This document shows positions 21,756-33,700 of a stretch of DNA of 64,000 bases, one piece after another. The DNA comes from Stentor coeruleus (Eukaryota; Ciliophora; Heterotrichea; Heterotrichida; Stentoridae): NCBI GenBank assembly GCA_001970955.1, contig MPUH01000098.1, positions 44,882 through 108,881 on the forward strand. Reading direction: 5' to 3'. Below the pieces are notes generated by a model, which did not search any database, was not told where the DNA came from, and worked only from the letters and a program-made list of their open reading frames with translations. The position numbers were made by a program, and so were the translations under genes. Every line of letters begins with the position of its first letter. Position 1 is the first letter of the stretch.

Positions 21756-23105
21756 TTATTTATTGCATTTCTTTTCCAAAAGTTTCAGTTTCTGTTCTCG
21801 CAACGGGGTTTTAAGCATTGTGCTTTTGATTTTATTCAAGCAGCTCTTAGCGTTTTTCAAAAGTACTTGCGAGCTTATCGATTTTTTAAGCTTCTTCGAA
21901 TCTTCATCCACGCTTTTTCTCTTTTCTAAAATCCTCCCTGTAAACTCTAAACTCCTCCTTTCTTCTAATATTTTACATCTATCAAAAGTTGCCTTAGGCC
22001 TTTCTTCTATACTACTTCTTGATCTCTCAGGTTCAAGTATACTTTGCTCTAAACTTAAAACATTTTTCCCATTTTTCACAAAAATCCCATCACGACCAAC
22101 TAAAACACTATAAATTTTATCTCTGACCATATATGTGAAATTCTCAACTTTTTTACTTTCGTTTAATAAGTTCAATTTTTTCATTATCGTATAAAACAAA
22201 TCATCAGCTAAGGTACTTTCTTGATAATCTAAAGACTCACATTCTGAACCTGTACTTGGAATATGCAATTCCTGTGTCCCTCCAAAATGGTTTTTATTGA
22301 GTTCTTGGAGTTTACTCATGAAATATTGCTCTTGTTCTTGTGAGGTTGTGAGGAAATACTGCAACTCAGCAATTTCAAGTTTTAAAGATGTTATTTTCAT
22401 ATCAGAACTGTGTTTGAGCTCATCGTTTATACGTTTTAAAGCTTGGATTTCTTGATCTTTTAATGATAATTGGGTTATTAATGACCTATCGGTTTCTAGT
22501 TCTTGTGGGTCTTTACTAAGTTTGTATATCAGACGGTTAAGCTTGTCTTGTGCTTCTTCACTTTTTTGCAGTTTAAACCAAGTACTATTAAGCTCACTTT
22601 CAATGTTTTTATATCTTTGAAGCTCAAGTCGGCTTTGATTGTATTTTTCTTGAAGATGTTCTTTTTCGAATTCTAATGTTCGTAAACGGCTTGTCGCTAA
22701 TGAGTATTTATTTTGATGCTCTTGAAGCTCTTTATCTTTACTATCTATAATTTCTAAGAGAGTTTTTTCGTTTTCTTCAGAGTGGACGGTTAGTCTGGAT
22801 ATTTCTTTGAGATATTTGTTGCAATTTTCTTCTAGTTCACGGATTTTGTCGAAATAACGGGTTGAACGATCTTTACTAAGTTCTAGTTGTTTGTATAAAG
22901 CTTTGATTATCATTTCTTGCTTTTTGCATTGGAAACGGAATTCTGGGCGAGGGATTAGCTCTTGGGAATCCATTGCTGAACTTTCGATTAAAGAAAAAAG
23001 ACCTAGCTCGGAGACAAAACTCTCAAGCTCTTCCAAACTGTTTTCGTATAAATTTTCTGGGATTTTAACAAGTTCTAAGGTTCCACTATCTAATGGAGAG
23101 GTCAT
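21756..23105 (-). CDS. Coiled-coil protein
   Basis: 449 residues, family unknown. Residues about 55-275 are near-continuous coiled coil rich in Leu, Glu, Lys and Gln. After a Ser/Thr/acidic break comes a short globular-looking segment (about 300-345, with KIYSVLVGRDGIFVKNG), then a basic, Arg/Ser/Lys-rich C-terminus with repeated LE-RS/K motifs (ILEPERSRSSIEER, LEERRSLEFTG, LEKRKSVDED). The repetitive Arg-Ser segments look phosphorylatable. ATG at 23105, TAA stop. Confidence 0.72.
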   Translation of the reverse strand: MTSPLDSGTLELVKIPENLYENSLEELESFVSELGLFSLIESSAMDSQELIPRPEFRFQCKKQEMIIKALYKQLELSKDRSTRYFDKIRELEENCNKYLKEISRLTVHSEENEKTLLEIIDSKDKELQEHQNKYSLATSRLRTLEFEKEHLQEKYNQSRLELQRYKNIESELNSTWFKLQKSEEAQDKLNRLIYKLSKDPQELETDRSLITQLSLKDQEIQALKRINDELKHSSDMKITSLKLEIAELQYFLTTSQEQEQYFMSKLQELNKNHFGGTQELHIPSTGSECESLDYQESTLADDLFYTIMKKLNLLNESKKVENFTYMVRDKIYSVLVGRDGIFVKNGKNVLSLEQSILEPERSRSSIEERPKATFDRCKILEERRSLEFTGRILEKRKSVDEDSKKLKKSISSQVLLKNAKSCLNKIKSTMLKTPLREQKLKLLEKKCNK

Positions 23106-23939
23106 GATTTAGATAAATTTACTAGAAATTATAAAAATTTGCAAATTGATAATTAAAAGGTATAATTATATAATTTTTTGGGTGAGGATATCAGTGGAAG
23201 AGTTGATTTTAAGTGGTTTTATATATTGATTTATATGCTTTAATAATTACAGTTCAAAATATAGCAAAGAAAATACTCAGATGAATTCAACGGCTTTGAC
23301 ATTGGAGCTAAAATATAATATCTTTATGTTTTAGTCTAATTTTAACACACTTTAATCAGTACAGGAAGATTTTTTCAAGTAAATTATTCCCAGTTCTCCT
23401 AATAGACAATCAAAGAAATAATACTGAAAATCTATATTAAATATAAGAATTTTTCTCAAATATAGTTTATATTAGATAATTAAAACTCCAAAGCATAGAG
23501 TAAAAAAAGATGTTATGATAAACTTGTGAATTTCAATGAAGGGGTGTATTTTAATCAAAAAAACTTAAAATAATTATCTGTATTACTAATAGGAAAAGAT
23601 ATTTAAAAACACAAAATTGAAAAAAAGAGTAGAGTTTATATAAGGTTAAAAAATTAAAGCACCATGGGAACTTAGAAAAGCATTTGTGTGTAAGCAAAAG
23701 TCAATGTGAAAATTTTGCACCAAAATGCTAGCATTTAAAGAGAAACTTATTAAGAAAAGGGAAAAAATTCATGATATTATTCCTAAAGTAGAGAATAAAA
23801 TAAATTTGAAAATATCAGTATCGAAGCTACAAATTCTTATAACCCATACCTATAAAAAAATTATAAACTATACATTAAACAACCTAACAAAACTATTACA
23901 AAATACTATAAAACTTGCGATTTAGTTTATTATCCCATA
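23106..23939. other. Gene-poor region
   Basis: 834 bp between the coiled-coil gene start and the CDPK stop. A 66-codon plus-strand frame (23725-23925) is Lys/Ile-rich with no homology I recognise and is not supported. Otherwise AT-rich; no site named. Confidence 0.45.
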
Positions 23940-25439
23940 CTAGCCATTTGCTATTAGTTTCATCATCATTTCCTTAAACTCATTTAAATCGATTTCCCCA
24001 TCTCCATTTTGATCAACTTCTTTTATCAACCCATTCCACATCGGATCATTTCCATGCCCACCACTTCCAAGTAATTCCTTAAGCTCAGCAGCTGATATTT
24101 TTCCACTACCATCCGCATCAAAAGCTTTAAATGCATTATCCAAATTGTTCTTACTTAACAATATATCTTTCTGAGCAGATGCCATTAAAAACTCACTATA
24201 ATCAATAAACCCTGAATTATTTGAATCAACCTGTTGCATGATTTTTTCCACTTCTTCTAAAGCAGCTTCATATCCAAGTTGACTTTTATATGCTTCTAAA
24301 AGTTCTTCTCTACTTAATTTCCCATCACCATTTTTATCAAGTCTTTTGAAATTCTCTGCAAGTCTTTTAGCTTCTTCTTTTGATATAAGTTGTGATGATA
24401 TAAAAGTTAAAACAGCATGTTGGAGTTTTTGTTCAGTACGGAAAGCTTTAAGGTTTCCGAGGGTTTCTGTTTGTATATCAGTTTCTCTAAAGCTATTTAA
24501 AGTATTATTTGTGAGCCATTCATCTTTTAAAGCGTCTTGAGATGAGATTCTTGACGATGGGTTCATTTGGAGCATTTTTTTAATGAAATTTTTAGCTGGG
24601 AGACTCACCCTGCTCCATTCCTGGTCATCCATTGAATACTGGCCTCTTTGGACTCTTTCAAGAATTTCTCTATCTGTCCTTCCATAGAATGGGGGTTTTC
24701 CAGATAACAGAATATATAAAATAACCCCACAGCTCCAAACATCACATTTTTCTGTATAATCCCTTCTAAGAACTTCAGGGGCAATATAATAAGCTGTACC
24801 ATATTTCTGAGTCATTTTACTACCTGTATCATAAATCTTTGAAGTACCAAAATCAATAATTTTTAATAAAGAATCCGCACTATCTTTCTCTAATAATAAA
24901 TTTTCTGGCTTTAAATCTCTGTGAACTATACTATTTGCATGACAATATGCTACAGCACTAAGGATTTGCTTCATAAAATGTGCTGCGATCGGTTCAGAAA
25001 GCATACGACTTTTAATTATAAAATCAAACAACTCACCTCCACTGACAAATTCTGTTACTAAATGAATATATTTTTCATCTTCATACCATTCATAAAGTTT
25101 GACTATATTTGGATGATCAGCTTTTATGAGAATGTCGACTTCATTGAAAAACTGAGAGTGTTCTTTCATGTCTTTTGTTATAGATTCTTTTTGGATTGTT
25201 TTTATAGCTCGTTTTTGCCCACTGGTTTTGTGTGTTCCAACTCTGACAAAACCAAATGCCCCTGATCCTAATTTGTTTCCTATGATGTATTTATCTTTGA
25301 TGTTACCTTTGCGTTTTCCTATAAACATCCCTTGATCAATTTTAAACTCTTCTTTGTTTCCTTCTTGAGAAACTGGTGCGTTGATAACCTGTTGGGTAGT
25401 TTTTGGGATAGGACGGTTTTTATTTGGAATACAACCCAT
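23940..25439 (-). CDS. Calcium-dependent protein kinase (CDPK)
   Basis: 499 residues. The N-terminus MGCIPNKN has Gly2 and Cys3, typical of dual myristoylation and palmitoylation. The Ser/Thr kinase domain, about residues 51-310, has LGSGAFGFV, the catalytic loop HRDLKPEN, DFGTSK and APE. An autoinhibitory junction leads to four EF-hands with loops DKNGDGKLSREE, DSNNSGFIDYSE, DADGSGKISAAE and DQNGDGEIDLNE, all with acidic residues at positions 1 and 12. This is the classical alveolate/plant CDPK layout, so activity should be directly calcium-controlled. ATG at 25439, TAG stop. Confidence 0.96.
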   Translation of the reverse strand: MGCIPNKNRPIPKTTQQVINAPVSQEGNKEEFKIDQGMFIGKRKGNIKDKYIIGNKLGSGAFGFVRVGTHKTSGQKRAIKTIQKESITKDMKEHSQFFNEVDILIKADHPNIVKLYEWYEDEKYIHLVTEFVSGGELFDFIIKSRMLSEPIAAHFMKQILSAVAYCHANSIVHRDLKPENLLLEKDSADSLLKIIDFGTSKIYDTGSKMTQKYGTAYYIAPEVLRRDYTEKCDVWSCGVILYILLSGKPPFYGRTDREILERVQRGQYSMDDQEWSRVSLPAKNFIKKMLQMNPSSRISSQDALKDEWLTNNTLNSFRETDIQTETLGNLKAFRTEQKLQHAVLTFISSQLISKEEAKRLAENFKRLDKNGDGKLSREELLEAYKSQLGYEAALEEVEKIMQQVDSNNSGFIDYSEFLMASAQKDILLSKNNLDNAFKAFDADGSGKISAAELKELLGSGGHGNDPMWNGLIKEVDQNGDGEIDLNEFKEMMMKLIANG

Positions 25440-25604
25440 TTATTTTAAACTGAATTTAGATCATTGCTTAGTTTTTGATATAAAGAAATTAAAATCCTAG
25501 AATTCTTCAAAGGATTTAGTGTATTAGCTAGAGAGATATTAATATTTTCATATATGAGGTACTTTGTCTTCCTATTTTTTTTATTTCACTTTGATATCTA
25601 ATAA

Positions 25605-28019
25605 ATGTCTTCTAATATATTTGCCTCAAGCTCACAGTCAGTATCAAGAGATCAAAGATGGGAAATACGCAGACAAGCAAGGTTCAATCCTAAAAGTTCT
25701 GAGCCTGTTTCTGGAGTTAATCGTGATATTGAAATAAAAGTAGCTCCAGAACCTCAAGTCTATCAGCAACAGTTTGTTGAGAACAAGAGTTTTCAAATGC
25801 CAGCAATAGTAAATATGAACTCTTCTTTGCCTCCAGAAAAATTACAAAATTATAGTCTGAATTATAATACAGGAAATACAGAAACAAGAGAAATAAGAGA
25901 AATAAGAACACCACCAAGTAATAGTTTTTTCTTAAATCCAATTAGTGAAGCTGAGGAGAAAAGGAAAAGAGCTTTGGAAATGTATAGAGAAGAAGCTAAA
26001 AGAAACCCTTATGTGATTGAAAAAGAACAAAGAGAACAAGCTACGGATAGAGAGGTAGCTTTCGAAGAAAATAAATCAGAAGAAAATTTAAAAAAGAAAG
26101 CTTATGCTATAGAGTTACAGCAACAAATGCTTAATAACAAAGCACGAAAAGCTAAAAGAAATTCTGGGCCAGGAGATTATTTTCCTTTTGGTAAACCTGG
26201 AGCAGGGGCACCTTTTAGAGATCCGCAGGGAAACGTAATTGCAGTAAGGCCACCGAAATACAATGAAAACGATCCAAAATTTTCAAGTCCAAACAATTTT
26301 TACAAGAAACTCGGTGCTAACATAGCCAGTTCAGGTTTAAGCCGTGTACAAAGTCTCCCCCCTCAAAATTTCCAATACAAAGAAACAAACAATTTTGTCT
26401 ATCAAGATGTTCCACCTCCACAACCACAATATTATTCTCAAATCCCCCCACAATATGCACCTAATCCACCACAATACAATATGTCAATGCCTCAATTTAA
26501 TCAGCTACCACCAATGTATAATTCATCACCTCAATATTCTCCTCATATGGGACAACATTCATTAGTTTCTCAGAATTTTTATCAACCTAATCCAATGCCA
26601 CATTATATGCCAACTTATCCAATGCAAAATCCTCCAGAATATGTTCCTAATCAATCATCTATGTTAGTTAAACCTCCTGCAGCTACTTTAGAAGAACAAG
26701 ACTATCGACCACCAATAAATTTCAAACCAGAAAAATCAGCCTTGCCAAATAATAGAAATGCAAATTTTTTCCCAGAATCAAATGAAGATAATACTATAGA
26801 AGCTATAAAAAAAGCACAATTAGGTAAAGCTTTGATGGAACAAATTGAAGAAAGAAAAAGGAAAAATGAAGAAGAAAAAAGACAGAAAATATTAGAGGAA
26901 AGACTTGAAGAAGAAAGACTTGCTAGGCAAAGAAGAGAAATAGATGAGTATGAAAAAAGAGAACAAATGAATAGGAAAAAGAAATTACAGGATTTAGAAG
27001 ACTTTAATAATAATAATGCTGCTATGATTGTAGCACAACCAAAACAACAAAGAAGACAAAGAACTCCTATGGAACAAGATATTGAATTACCACCACCAAT
27101 GCCAATGGCACCACAGTCTAGAGGTGGTGGAGAAAAATACCAAATGATGCAAAGTAATTTTACTGAAGCTAAACCTTTAGTAAATGAAAATATGCAAGGA
27201 AGACAAATTTTTGTTGAAACTCAGTCAAAACCTATGATTTCTGAACCTCAAGTAAATTTGCTTAAGCAAGAAATAGATGCCCATCAAAATGAACTCCGAC
27301 AAGAAATTTACAAGCTTAGAAATGAAAACCTTGCTGCTCAAGAACAAAGATTTGAAGCTCAGAAACAGTTAGAACTTCTTAAAGAAGAAATACGTCAGAA
27401 ATCATTGGTTGAAGATATTAGACAAAAAGAAGTTCTTAATGCTTTAATGAATACAAAACCTATTTTCTCAGATCCAAACACTAAATTACCAACTTACAAA
27501 CCAGAACCTTATAAGCTTCCAGTATCCAAAAGCGAAGCATCACTTTCTTTAGATAGTTTCAAAAGTTTACCAAGCCAAAGTAAACTTATTCCATTAGCTT
27601 GTGTTGATAATAAATTTCCAACAAAAGAAAATGAAGATTATGTAGAAAAGCAAAAAAAAGCTTTAAAACTTGATACACTTTTTCCTAGTCTTCCAGATTC
27701 TGGACCTTGTAATATATCTTTTGATCCTTTAAAAAGCGCAAATTCAAGTATAGGAATTGATAGACTTAATAAAAAAAATGAGGAAAGACTAAATGCACTT
27801 GGTAGAATAGAATCCCAACCTACTGATGAATTAAAAAAATTGGATGATATGCTTATTAAATATCTTGATGATAACAATAAAAGGAAAATCGAATCAGCTA
27901 AAAAAGATAGTAAAAAGAATGAATATAGGCTTTCAAGTATAGAAGAAGAAGAATTAGATTTAAGTTTGCCGAAATCTCAAGGGACTGATAGTGTTAGACT
28001 AAAATGGTTTAAAGATTAA
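25605..28019 (+). CDS. Large Pro/Gln-rich coiled-coil protein, possibly CSPP-like
   Basis: 804 residues. Residues about 115-185 are charged helix (EEKRKRALEMYREEAKRN) followed by GPGDYFPFGKPGAGAPFRD; this FGKPGAGAP element resembles motifs in centrosomal/ciliary proteins of the CSPP type, at low certainty. Residues about 240-370 are very rich in Pro, Gln, Tyr and Asn with repeated PPQY units. Residues about 400-470 are an E/R/K-rich single-helix stretch, and 545-610 form another coiled coil. The C-terminus is charged. ATG at 25605, TAA stop. It starts 165 bp from the divergent CDPK gene. Confidence 0.68.
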   Translation: MSSNIFASSSQSVSRDQRWEIRRQARFNPKSSEPVSGVNRDIEIKVAPEPQVYQQQFVENKSFQMPAIVNMNSSLPPEKLQNYSLNYNTGNTETREIREIRTPPSNSFFLNPISEAEEKRKRALEMYREEAKRNPYVIEKEQREQATDREVAFEENKSEENLKKKAYAIELQQQMLNNKARKAKRNSGPGDYFPFGKPGAGAPFRDPQGNVIAVRPPKYNENDPKFSSPNNFYKKLGANIASSGLSRVQSLPPQNFQYKETNNFVYQDVPPPQPQYYSQIPPQYAPNPPQYNMSMPQFNQLPPMYNSSPQYSPHMGQHSLVSQNFYQPNPMPHYMPTYPMQNPPEYVPNQSSMLVKPPAATLEEQDYRPPINFKPEKSALPNNRNANFFPESNEDNTIEAIKKAQLGKALMEQIEERKRKNEEEKRQKILEERLEEERLARQRREIDEYEKREQMNRKKKLQDLEDFNNNNAAMIVAQPKQQRRQRTPMEQDIELPPPMPMAPQSRGGGEKYQMMQSNFTEAKPLVNENMQGRQIFVETQSKPMISEPQVNLLKQEIDAHQNELRQEIYKLRNENLAAQEQRFEAQKQLELLKEEIRQKSLVEDIRQKEVLNALMNTKPIFSDPNTKLPTYKPEPYKLPVSKSEASLSLDSFKSLPSQSKLIPLACVDNKFPTKENEDYVEKQKKALKLDTLFPSLPDSGPCNISFDPLKSANSSIGIDRLNKKNEERLNALGRIESQPTDELKKLDDMLIKYLDDNNKRKIESAKKDSKKNEYRLSSIEEEELDLSLPKSQGTDSVRLKWFKD

Positions 28020-28099
28020 GTTAATATTTGAAGATACTAGAATTTTAAACTATTAGCATTTTTAAAACTTGAATTCAATTTAAATTCATAATTTACATT

Positions 28100-30736
28100 A
28101 TGGGCTGTCTGGTGCCAAGATCAACAATAACAGAGTATGAAAGAAATATAGAGGATTTGGATTCAAAAATTTATGAATTAGAAGATAAAATATCACATAG
28201 ACATAAAGAACACACAATATATACAGTCAATCCTTCTGATCCACTAGGATATATTGCTTATCAAGAACAATTGAGAGAAAATTTTATTCTTTCTCAGCTT
28301 CATCATCTATTTTCTAAAACAAATGAATCTTTACCTGATGATCCTGAGTATATGCTTTCATTTCAAAGCTACTCACAATTGAAAATTCAGCAAACTAATT
28401 TTGAATCAGAACTAATTCAGGAGTTTCTTAAAGTTTCAGATAATATCAAAGAGCTAAACGAAGAAAAAAGGATTTCTATAGACACTCAAATTGAAAGTAT
28501 TTTAGAAAACAGTAAAAGCAAGATAAAAAACTCTGAAAAAATATTATCAATACTTAGGAAAAAAACTTGTGATCTCAATGATGTGAATTCTTTAGAAAAC
28601 TTAGTTGAAGTATTTCTTTTAAGATCAGAGCTTGATAGAGAAATCGCTCTTTTACAACGTATTTACGAATTTCGAGAATTTATTCAAAAAGAAGATGCTA
28701 AGCAAGCAAAGAAAAATGAGTCAGAAAAAACAGTTAGAAAACTTAAACAAGAAGCTCGTGAACTTAATGAAAAATGCAGTACACTTAAAGATGAAGAAAA
28801 AAAGCAAAACAAAGAAATTCGTGAATCTAAAAAGACAATTCAAAGCCTTGAAGAACGTATACAAAAAGCTTTAGCAGAAAAAGCAGAACTTGAAGAACTA
28901 AAATCAGCAACAATAGACAATACAAGAGAACTTGAAAGAACTAATAAAAGAGTTATTGCGAAAAAAAATGAAATTGAAGAACTAAATGAATTTATAAAAA
29001 ACTTAAATGAAGAACTAACTGAAATAAAATGTGAAGTGAGTTTTAATGAACTTAAAATTAAAAATAAGTCACTTAAAGAAGAAATGACAACAATTGAAAT
29101 AAAAGTTAAAGAGCTTCGTGATCAAAAAATGCAAGCCTTAGAAGAAAAAAGAAAAATCAAACAGAAAGAAATCGATGCAAAAACAAAGAAAATTGAGGAA
29201 ATCAAAACAGGAATAAAAGAAAAACAAGAATCAATGATTGAAATCCAGAAAAACACTAAGTTTATTTTGAAAAAACAAGTTTTAGCAAGACTTATAAGCA
29301 CATTAAACATGTTATTAGTCTCATCTTTTCGCTTTTGGAAGCATCATTCAATGCAAATTAAATCAAGTTTATCACACATTGAGCAAGATACGTCAATTCG
29401 AAATTCTTTCTTATCAGTAGAATTATATAAAAACGTAATCCCTTGGGAACCAGAAAAACTCTACGATTTTCTTGATGAATTTATGAAAGAAAAATACAAA
29501 AGTGATAACGCCCGTTCTCGACACAATAAAATCCCAAAAACAATGCTTAAATTTCTTCGTTCTTATATGAAAAGCATTTATAAAAGTACAAATGAAACTG
29601 ATCGAGAAATAAACAAAATGATTAAATCTCTAATTGTTGAAGAAAAACGCACACAAATTGCATCAGCCATGAAAAAATTTCTTGAAGTTGATGAAGATAA
29701 ACTTCCATATCATATTAGTATCATATTTACCGCAGCTTGGAATGAATTTGATTATATAAAAATAATTGACTGTGAAGAATCTGTTGCTTATCTTTTTGAT
29801 ATAATGGGGGTAATCGAAGAATTTGTAGATGAGAACAATTGGAAAACTGGAAGCAAATTGTTTTCTTTGCTTAGAAAAAATAATCCTATTGATGATGATA
29901 TAATAATGCTAGTTATGAAAAGTAAATTCAACAATTTTCAATATAAATTACCAGATAAAGAAGAAGGTATTGAAAAATTTATAGAAAAAGTACAGGAAAG
30001 AACAAGATTTTATATTCATGATGATAATGTGAGTGAGTTTATAATGAAATATTATAATGCTAATCCTAATAATTATCCAGAGAAAATCAATGCGGATCTT
30101 AGAAGAGTTGATAAAACAAAAGATTTGGTGTCGAAAAATACTTTTTTATCTGGTTTTATTGAGATCTACCAAGAAGAAAAAGCAATTCAAGCTGCTGAAC
30201 TTGAAAATATTATAAAAGCAGTTCCTAATGTTAATAAAGATAGTTTTGCTGCATTACTTAGAAAATTAGATCCTAGTTTGAATGCTAATGCGATTAGGAA
30301 AATGTTTGATGAAAGTTTATTAGATGAAAATGAAAGTATTATTACGATTTCTCCAGAGTTTTTTGTGGAACTTATGATAAAATATGGAGTTGCAGGATAT
30401 GGTGTAGGTCCTTTTAAACCAGAAAAGTTGAAATGTGTATTGTTTCAATATCTCAATAAAGATAAAAAAGCATTAACAAGAAGACAGCCAAGTGATGTTG
30501 TCCCATATAAAATCACTGTTGAAACTGCTGGTGAAAGCCCAAATAAACCAGCACCAGAAGCTGTACCGAATAGGAATATTTTAGATATACTGCCAAGTAA
30601 AAATATTAGATTGCCGCTTCCGAAAAAATCTAGATCTCCGAGTCCTACAAGTCATTCTAATCCGTTTTCTAAAGTTATAGCGACGTCTAAGTTCTTTAAT
30701 TCCAAGCCGACAATCAGAAGTAGATTAACTAAATAG
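28100..30736 (+). CDS. Large coiled-coil protein with Met-Gly-Cys N-terminus
   Basis: 878 residues, family unknown. It begins MGCLVPRSTI, a myristoylation/palmitoylation-type start. Residues about 10-150 and 200-395 are predicted coiled coil, very rich in Glu and Lys; residues about 400-760 look globular and helical, with aromatic-rich stretches (AWNEFDYIKIIDCEES). The C-terminus is basic and Pro/Ser-rich. ATG at 28100, TAG stop. It lies 80 bp after the previous gene and only 22 bp before SCC2, all on the plus strand; as ciliates lack bacterial-type operons, this probably just reflects compaction. Confidence 0.7.
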   Translation: MGCLVPRSTITEYERNIEDLDSKIYELEDKISHRHKEHTIYTVNPSDPLGYIAYQEQLRENFILSQLHHLFSKTNESLPDDPEYMLSFQSYSQLKIQQTNFESELIQEFLKVSDNIKELNEEKRISIDTQIESILENSKSKIKNSEKILSILRKKTCDLNDVNSLENLVEVFLLRSELDREIALLQRIYEFREFIQKEDAKQAKKNESEKTVRKLKQEARELNEKCSTLKDEEKKQNKEIRESKKTIQSLEERIQKALAEKAELEELKSATIDNTRELERTNKRVIAKKNEIEELNEFIKNLNEELTEIKCEVSFNELKIKNKSLKEEMTTIEIKVKELRDQKMQALEEKRKIKQKEIDAKTKKIEEIKTGIKEKQESMIEIQKNTKFILKKQVLARLISTLNMLLVSSFRFWKHHSMQIKSSLSHIEQDTSIRNSFLSVELYKNVIPWEPEKLYDFLDEFMKEKYKSDNARSRHNKIPKTMLKFLRSYMKSIYKSTNETDREINKMIKSLIVEEKRTQIASAMKKFLEVDEDKLPYHISIIFTAAWNEFDYIKIIDCEESVAYLFDIMGVIEEFVDENNWKTGSKLFSLLRKNNPIDDDIIMLVMKSKFNNFQYKLPDKEEGIEKFIEKVQERTRFYIHDDNVSEFIMKYYNANPNNYPEKINADLRRVDKTKDLVSKNTFLSGFIEIYQEEKAIQAAELENIIKAVPNVNKDSFAALLRKLDPSLNANAIRKMFDESLLDENESIITISPEFFVELMIKYGVAGYGVGPFKPEKLKCVLFQYLNKDKKALTRRQPSDVVPYKITVETAGESPNKPAPEAVPNRNILDILPSKNIRLPLPKKSRSPSPTSHSNPFSKVIATSKFFNSKPTIRSRLTK

Positions 30737-30758
30737 AGTTTATTTAGTCTAAATATAA

Positions 30759-33700
30759 ATGAGCGGTATTGAAAAAGATACAGAAAGTCTCACTGAGATC
30801 GCGAAGAGAAACCAAAACTTCTTGAGAAAATATCAAAGCGCTGCTCCAACCTTAACAAAATCCCGATCCAAATCTGCTCTTATGAAAGTGACTCCTGATA
30901 TCAGCATCGATTCTACAAGTTTGCAATTCATAATCTCAAACATAGATATCGACGAGCCTTTCAATCAATACGATAAAATTGATGATTTAATCACTAAACT
31001 TAAGCACAAAGAAGCCTTAAATAAAATTCCTTTCACAGTACTAGATGAATTTGTTAAAAAAGTTCGAAAAATTATTCCGAAATATAGTATTATTGAATAT
31101 ACTAAAAACTATAAATCTGAAGCTAAAGCTTTAATTAAAATACTTGAGCCTTCTAAAACTTATTTGAATTTAATAAGCACAAAAATTGTTGATCAAAGAT
31201 TGATAGTAGATGAACTTTTAGAAAAAATATTAAAAACTACACAAAGTGCTTTAGATAAATTAATTATTCCTCTTGCCCATTATCCAAACAAAGAAAACTT
31301 TAAAATTCTTGAAAGCAAGAAAATAAAAAGATGTATGGCTAGTCTTTGTGGAGTAATTGAATATTTTTCTACATTAATCAGCAAAAAATGTTTCCAGGAA
31401 TATTTAGTCATATCTTTAGCTGAATTATTAATAAAAACACTCTTTGCTGAAGGTGCTGAAATTCTACATTTAACTTGTAGTTATGCTTTAGCAAGTATAG
31501 TTCATTCATATAATAAAATGACAGTACAAGTTATAAATGAGATAATTAATAATTTGCTTGTTTTAACTAATGATCCAAATCTTGCAATTGGTACTAAAAG
31601 TAAAAAAGTTCATTGTAGAGAATATACAGTAGCTGAAGGTGTTGAAATAAAATTTAGCACTTTTATGGTCATTAGCGTATTACAAAATTTTTCTTCACTT
31701 TCTGAAGCTTTAAGACTTGATGGTAAAGTAAATCTAAAATTAGTAAACAAGCAAATTCAAGAAACATTAGGTCTTTCTCAACATTTTGTTAATGAAGTTT
31801 GTGAAAGGGCTTTTAAGGTTAAATCAGAAAGTCAAGAGTACAGAACTTTTCTTGATTGTTTTATACTGGATCTTTTAAAGCTCATATTTCGCCCTGAATT
31901 TCCTTTAGCGTTTCAAGTGCTAAATTTAGTCATAATTAAAATTTTTGGAGCTTTAAAAGCATTTTCAGCAATAATTAGACATTATGCAATTGATGAAATG
32001 TCATTAATAGCTAGCAGCCTTAAACAAACAATTCATGAAATAAAAAAACTGCCTATAGTTCCTCAGAACATAACAAAAGTTTCTATGACAAACCACCCAA
32101 GCGATAATCTTATGGCTTCATTATGTATATGTAAAGAAGGATGGAGTGATGAGAAATGTGATATGATACAATGTGAAGAATGCTGGAAATGGTTTCATTT
32201 AGACTGTGTTGGACTGAATCTAGAAAAATATTCAGATAATACTTGGTTTTGTGATGATTGCAGACTTTTTCAATACCTTCAACATATTTCTATACAAGAA
32301 GTTAATTTTAATGAGGATGAAATTTTTGCATTGCCATTGGAGATAATAAGTGTTAGTATTCAATTCCAAAGAGTATATCAAGAACTTATTATTAATTATC
32401 TTATATCAAATGGAGGGAGAATGGAAGAAAGTAGTAGAAGTTTATGGCTTGCACATTGGTTGAGTGAAAAAGAAGATCAGAATTTAGTACATTTATGGCA
32501 AACTCCAAGTAAATCACCAAATCTTCCAAGACTCTCTGAAAAAGGCACAATTAAGCTTTTAAGGCAGTATTTATTAGCATTTGATCTTGGTTTGACATAT
32601 TTACATACACAACATAGAATTATTAGTCTTCTTACTGCTGCTCAACCTTTGACTAGAGCTAAAGCAATTAAATCTTTAAGTGCAATTGTTTCTGCTGACC
32701 CAGAATGCCTTTTAGAAGATATTATTGAAGCTGCGGTAACTGAACGACTTAATGATACATCCATTGCTGTAAGAGAAGCAACAGTTGAATTAATAGGAAA
32801 ATTTATCACTTATAAATCTGAATTTTCTGACTCTTATTTTATTGCTTTAATGGAAAGGCTAACAGATAAAGGGCCTAGTGTTAGGAGAAGAGTTATCAGA
32901 ATACTAAAAGATATTATTTCTAATGATCCTGAAAATGAGCGACGCATTGGGATATATTGTGAAGTTATTAAAAGAATTAATGACGACTCTGAGGGTATAA
33001 GAGATGCAGTTGTATGCTTGTTTGAAGAAGTATGGTTTTCTGCAAAAACAGAAAAGTTTTTTGTTTCATTTTTACAGACTATTAAAGTTTTAAAAATTAA
33101 AGAACCAATTATTATGCTTTTTAAAGCTATACTGGAAAAAGATCAAAAATATAAAGGAGCTCTTGAAAGAATCACTCAGACAGCAACAGAGCAACTTATC
33201 GCAAGTAACTTATTAGGAAATTCAATTCTTTGCGCTAAATTAATAGAAATAGTTTCAATGACTGCTCCCGAATTGCTAGTAGATCAGATAACAACATTGC
33301 ATCAATTTTTAACAGCTTCACAAAGTACTCCAGAAGAATCAGAATTATTGACATCAATATGTATTGTTATTGGGCAATCCTCAGAACATCTTAATTCTTT
33401 AAATGTAGCAAAAATAAAAAGAATAGAAAATCAATTAATAACACTTGTTTATACTCAAAGTTCAAGTGTTGTAACTCAAGCAATAAATGCTCTTTGTAAA
33501 ATTGTCCGTCTTTGCAGTCGTAATCATTCTATTATAACATCTCTTATAACAAAATGTTTTACATTATTAAAAGGACAAGCTAAAATAATTTCTAATGACA
33601 AAAATAATCTCTCTTCAGTTTTTAGAGCACTTTTAGCTTTAGGCTTATGCATAAAATATTATGAAAGTTCAATTTATAACGAATTTTCTTTAGAAGAAGG

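Noticed and set aside
23725-23925. 66-codon plus-strand frame
   Set aside because: Lys/Ile/Asn-rich composition as expected from AT-rich DNA, no domain, no intron joining it to anything.
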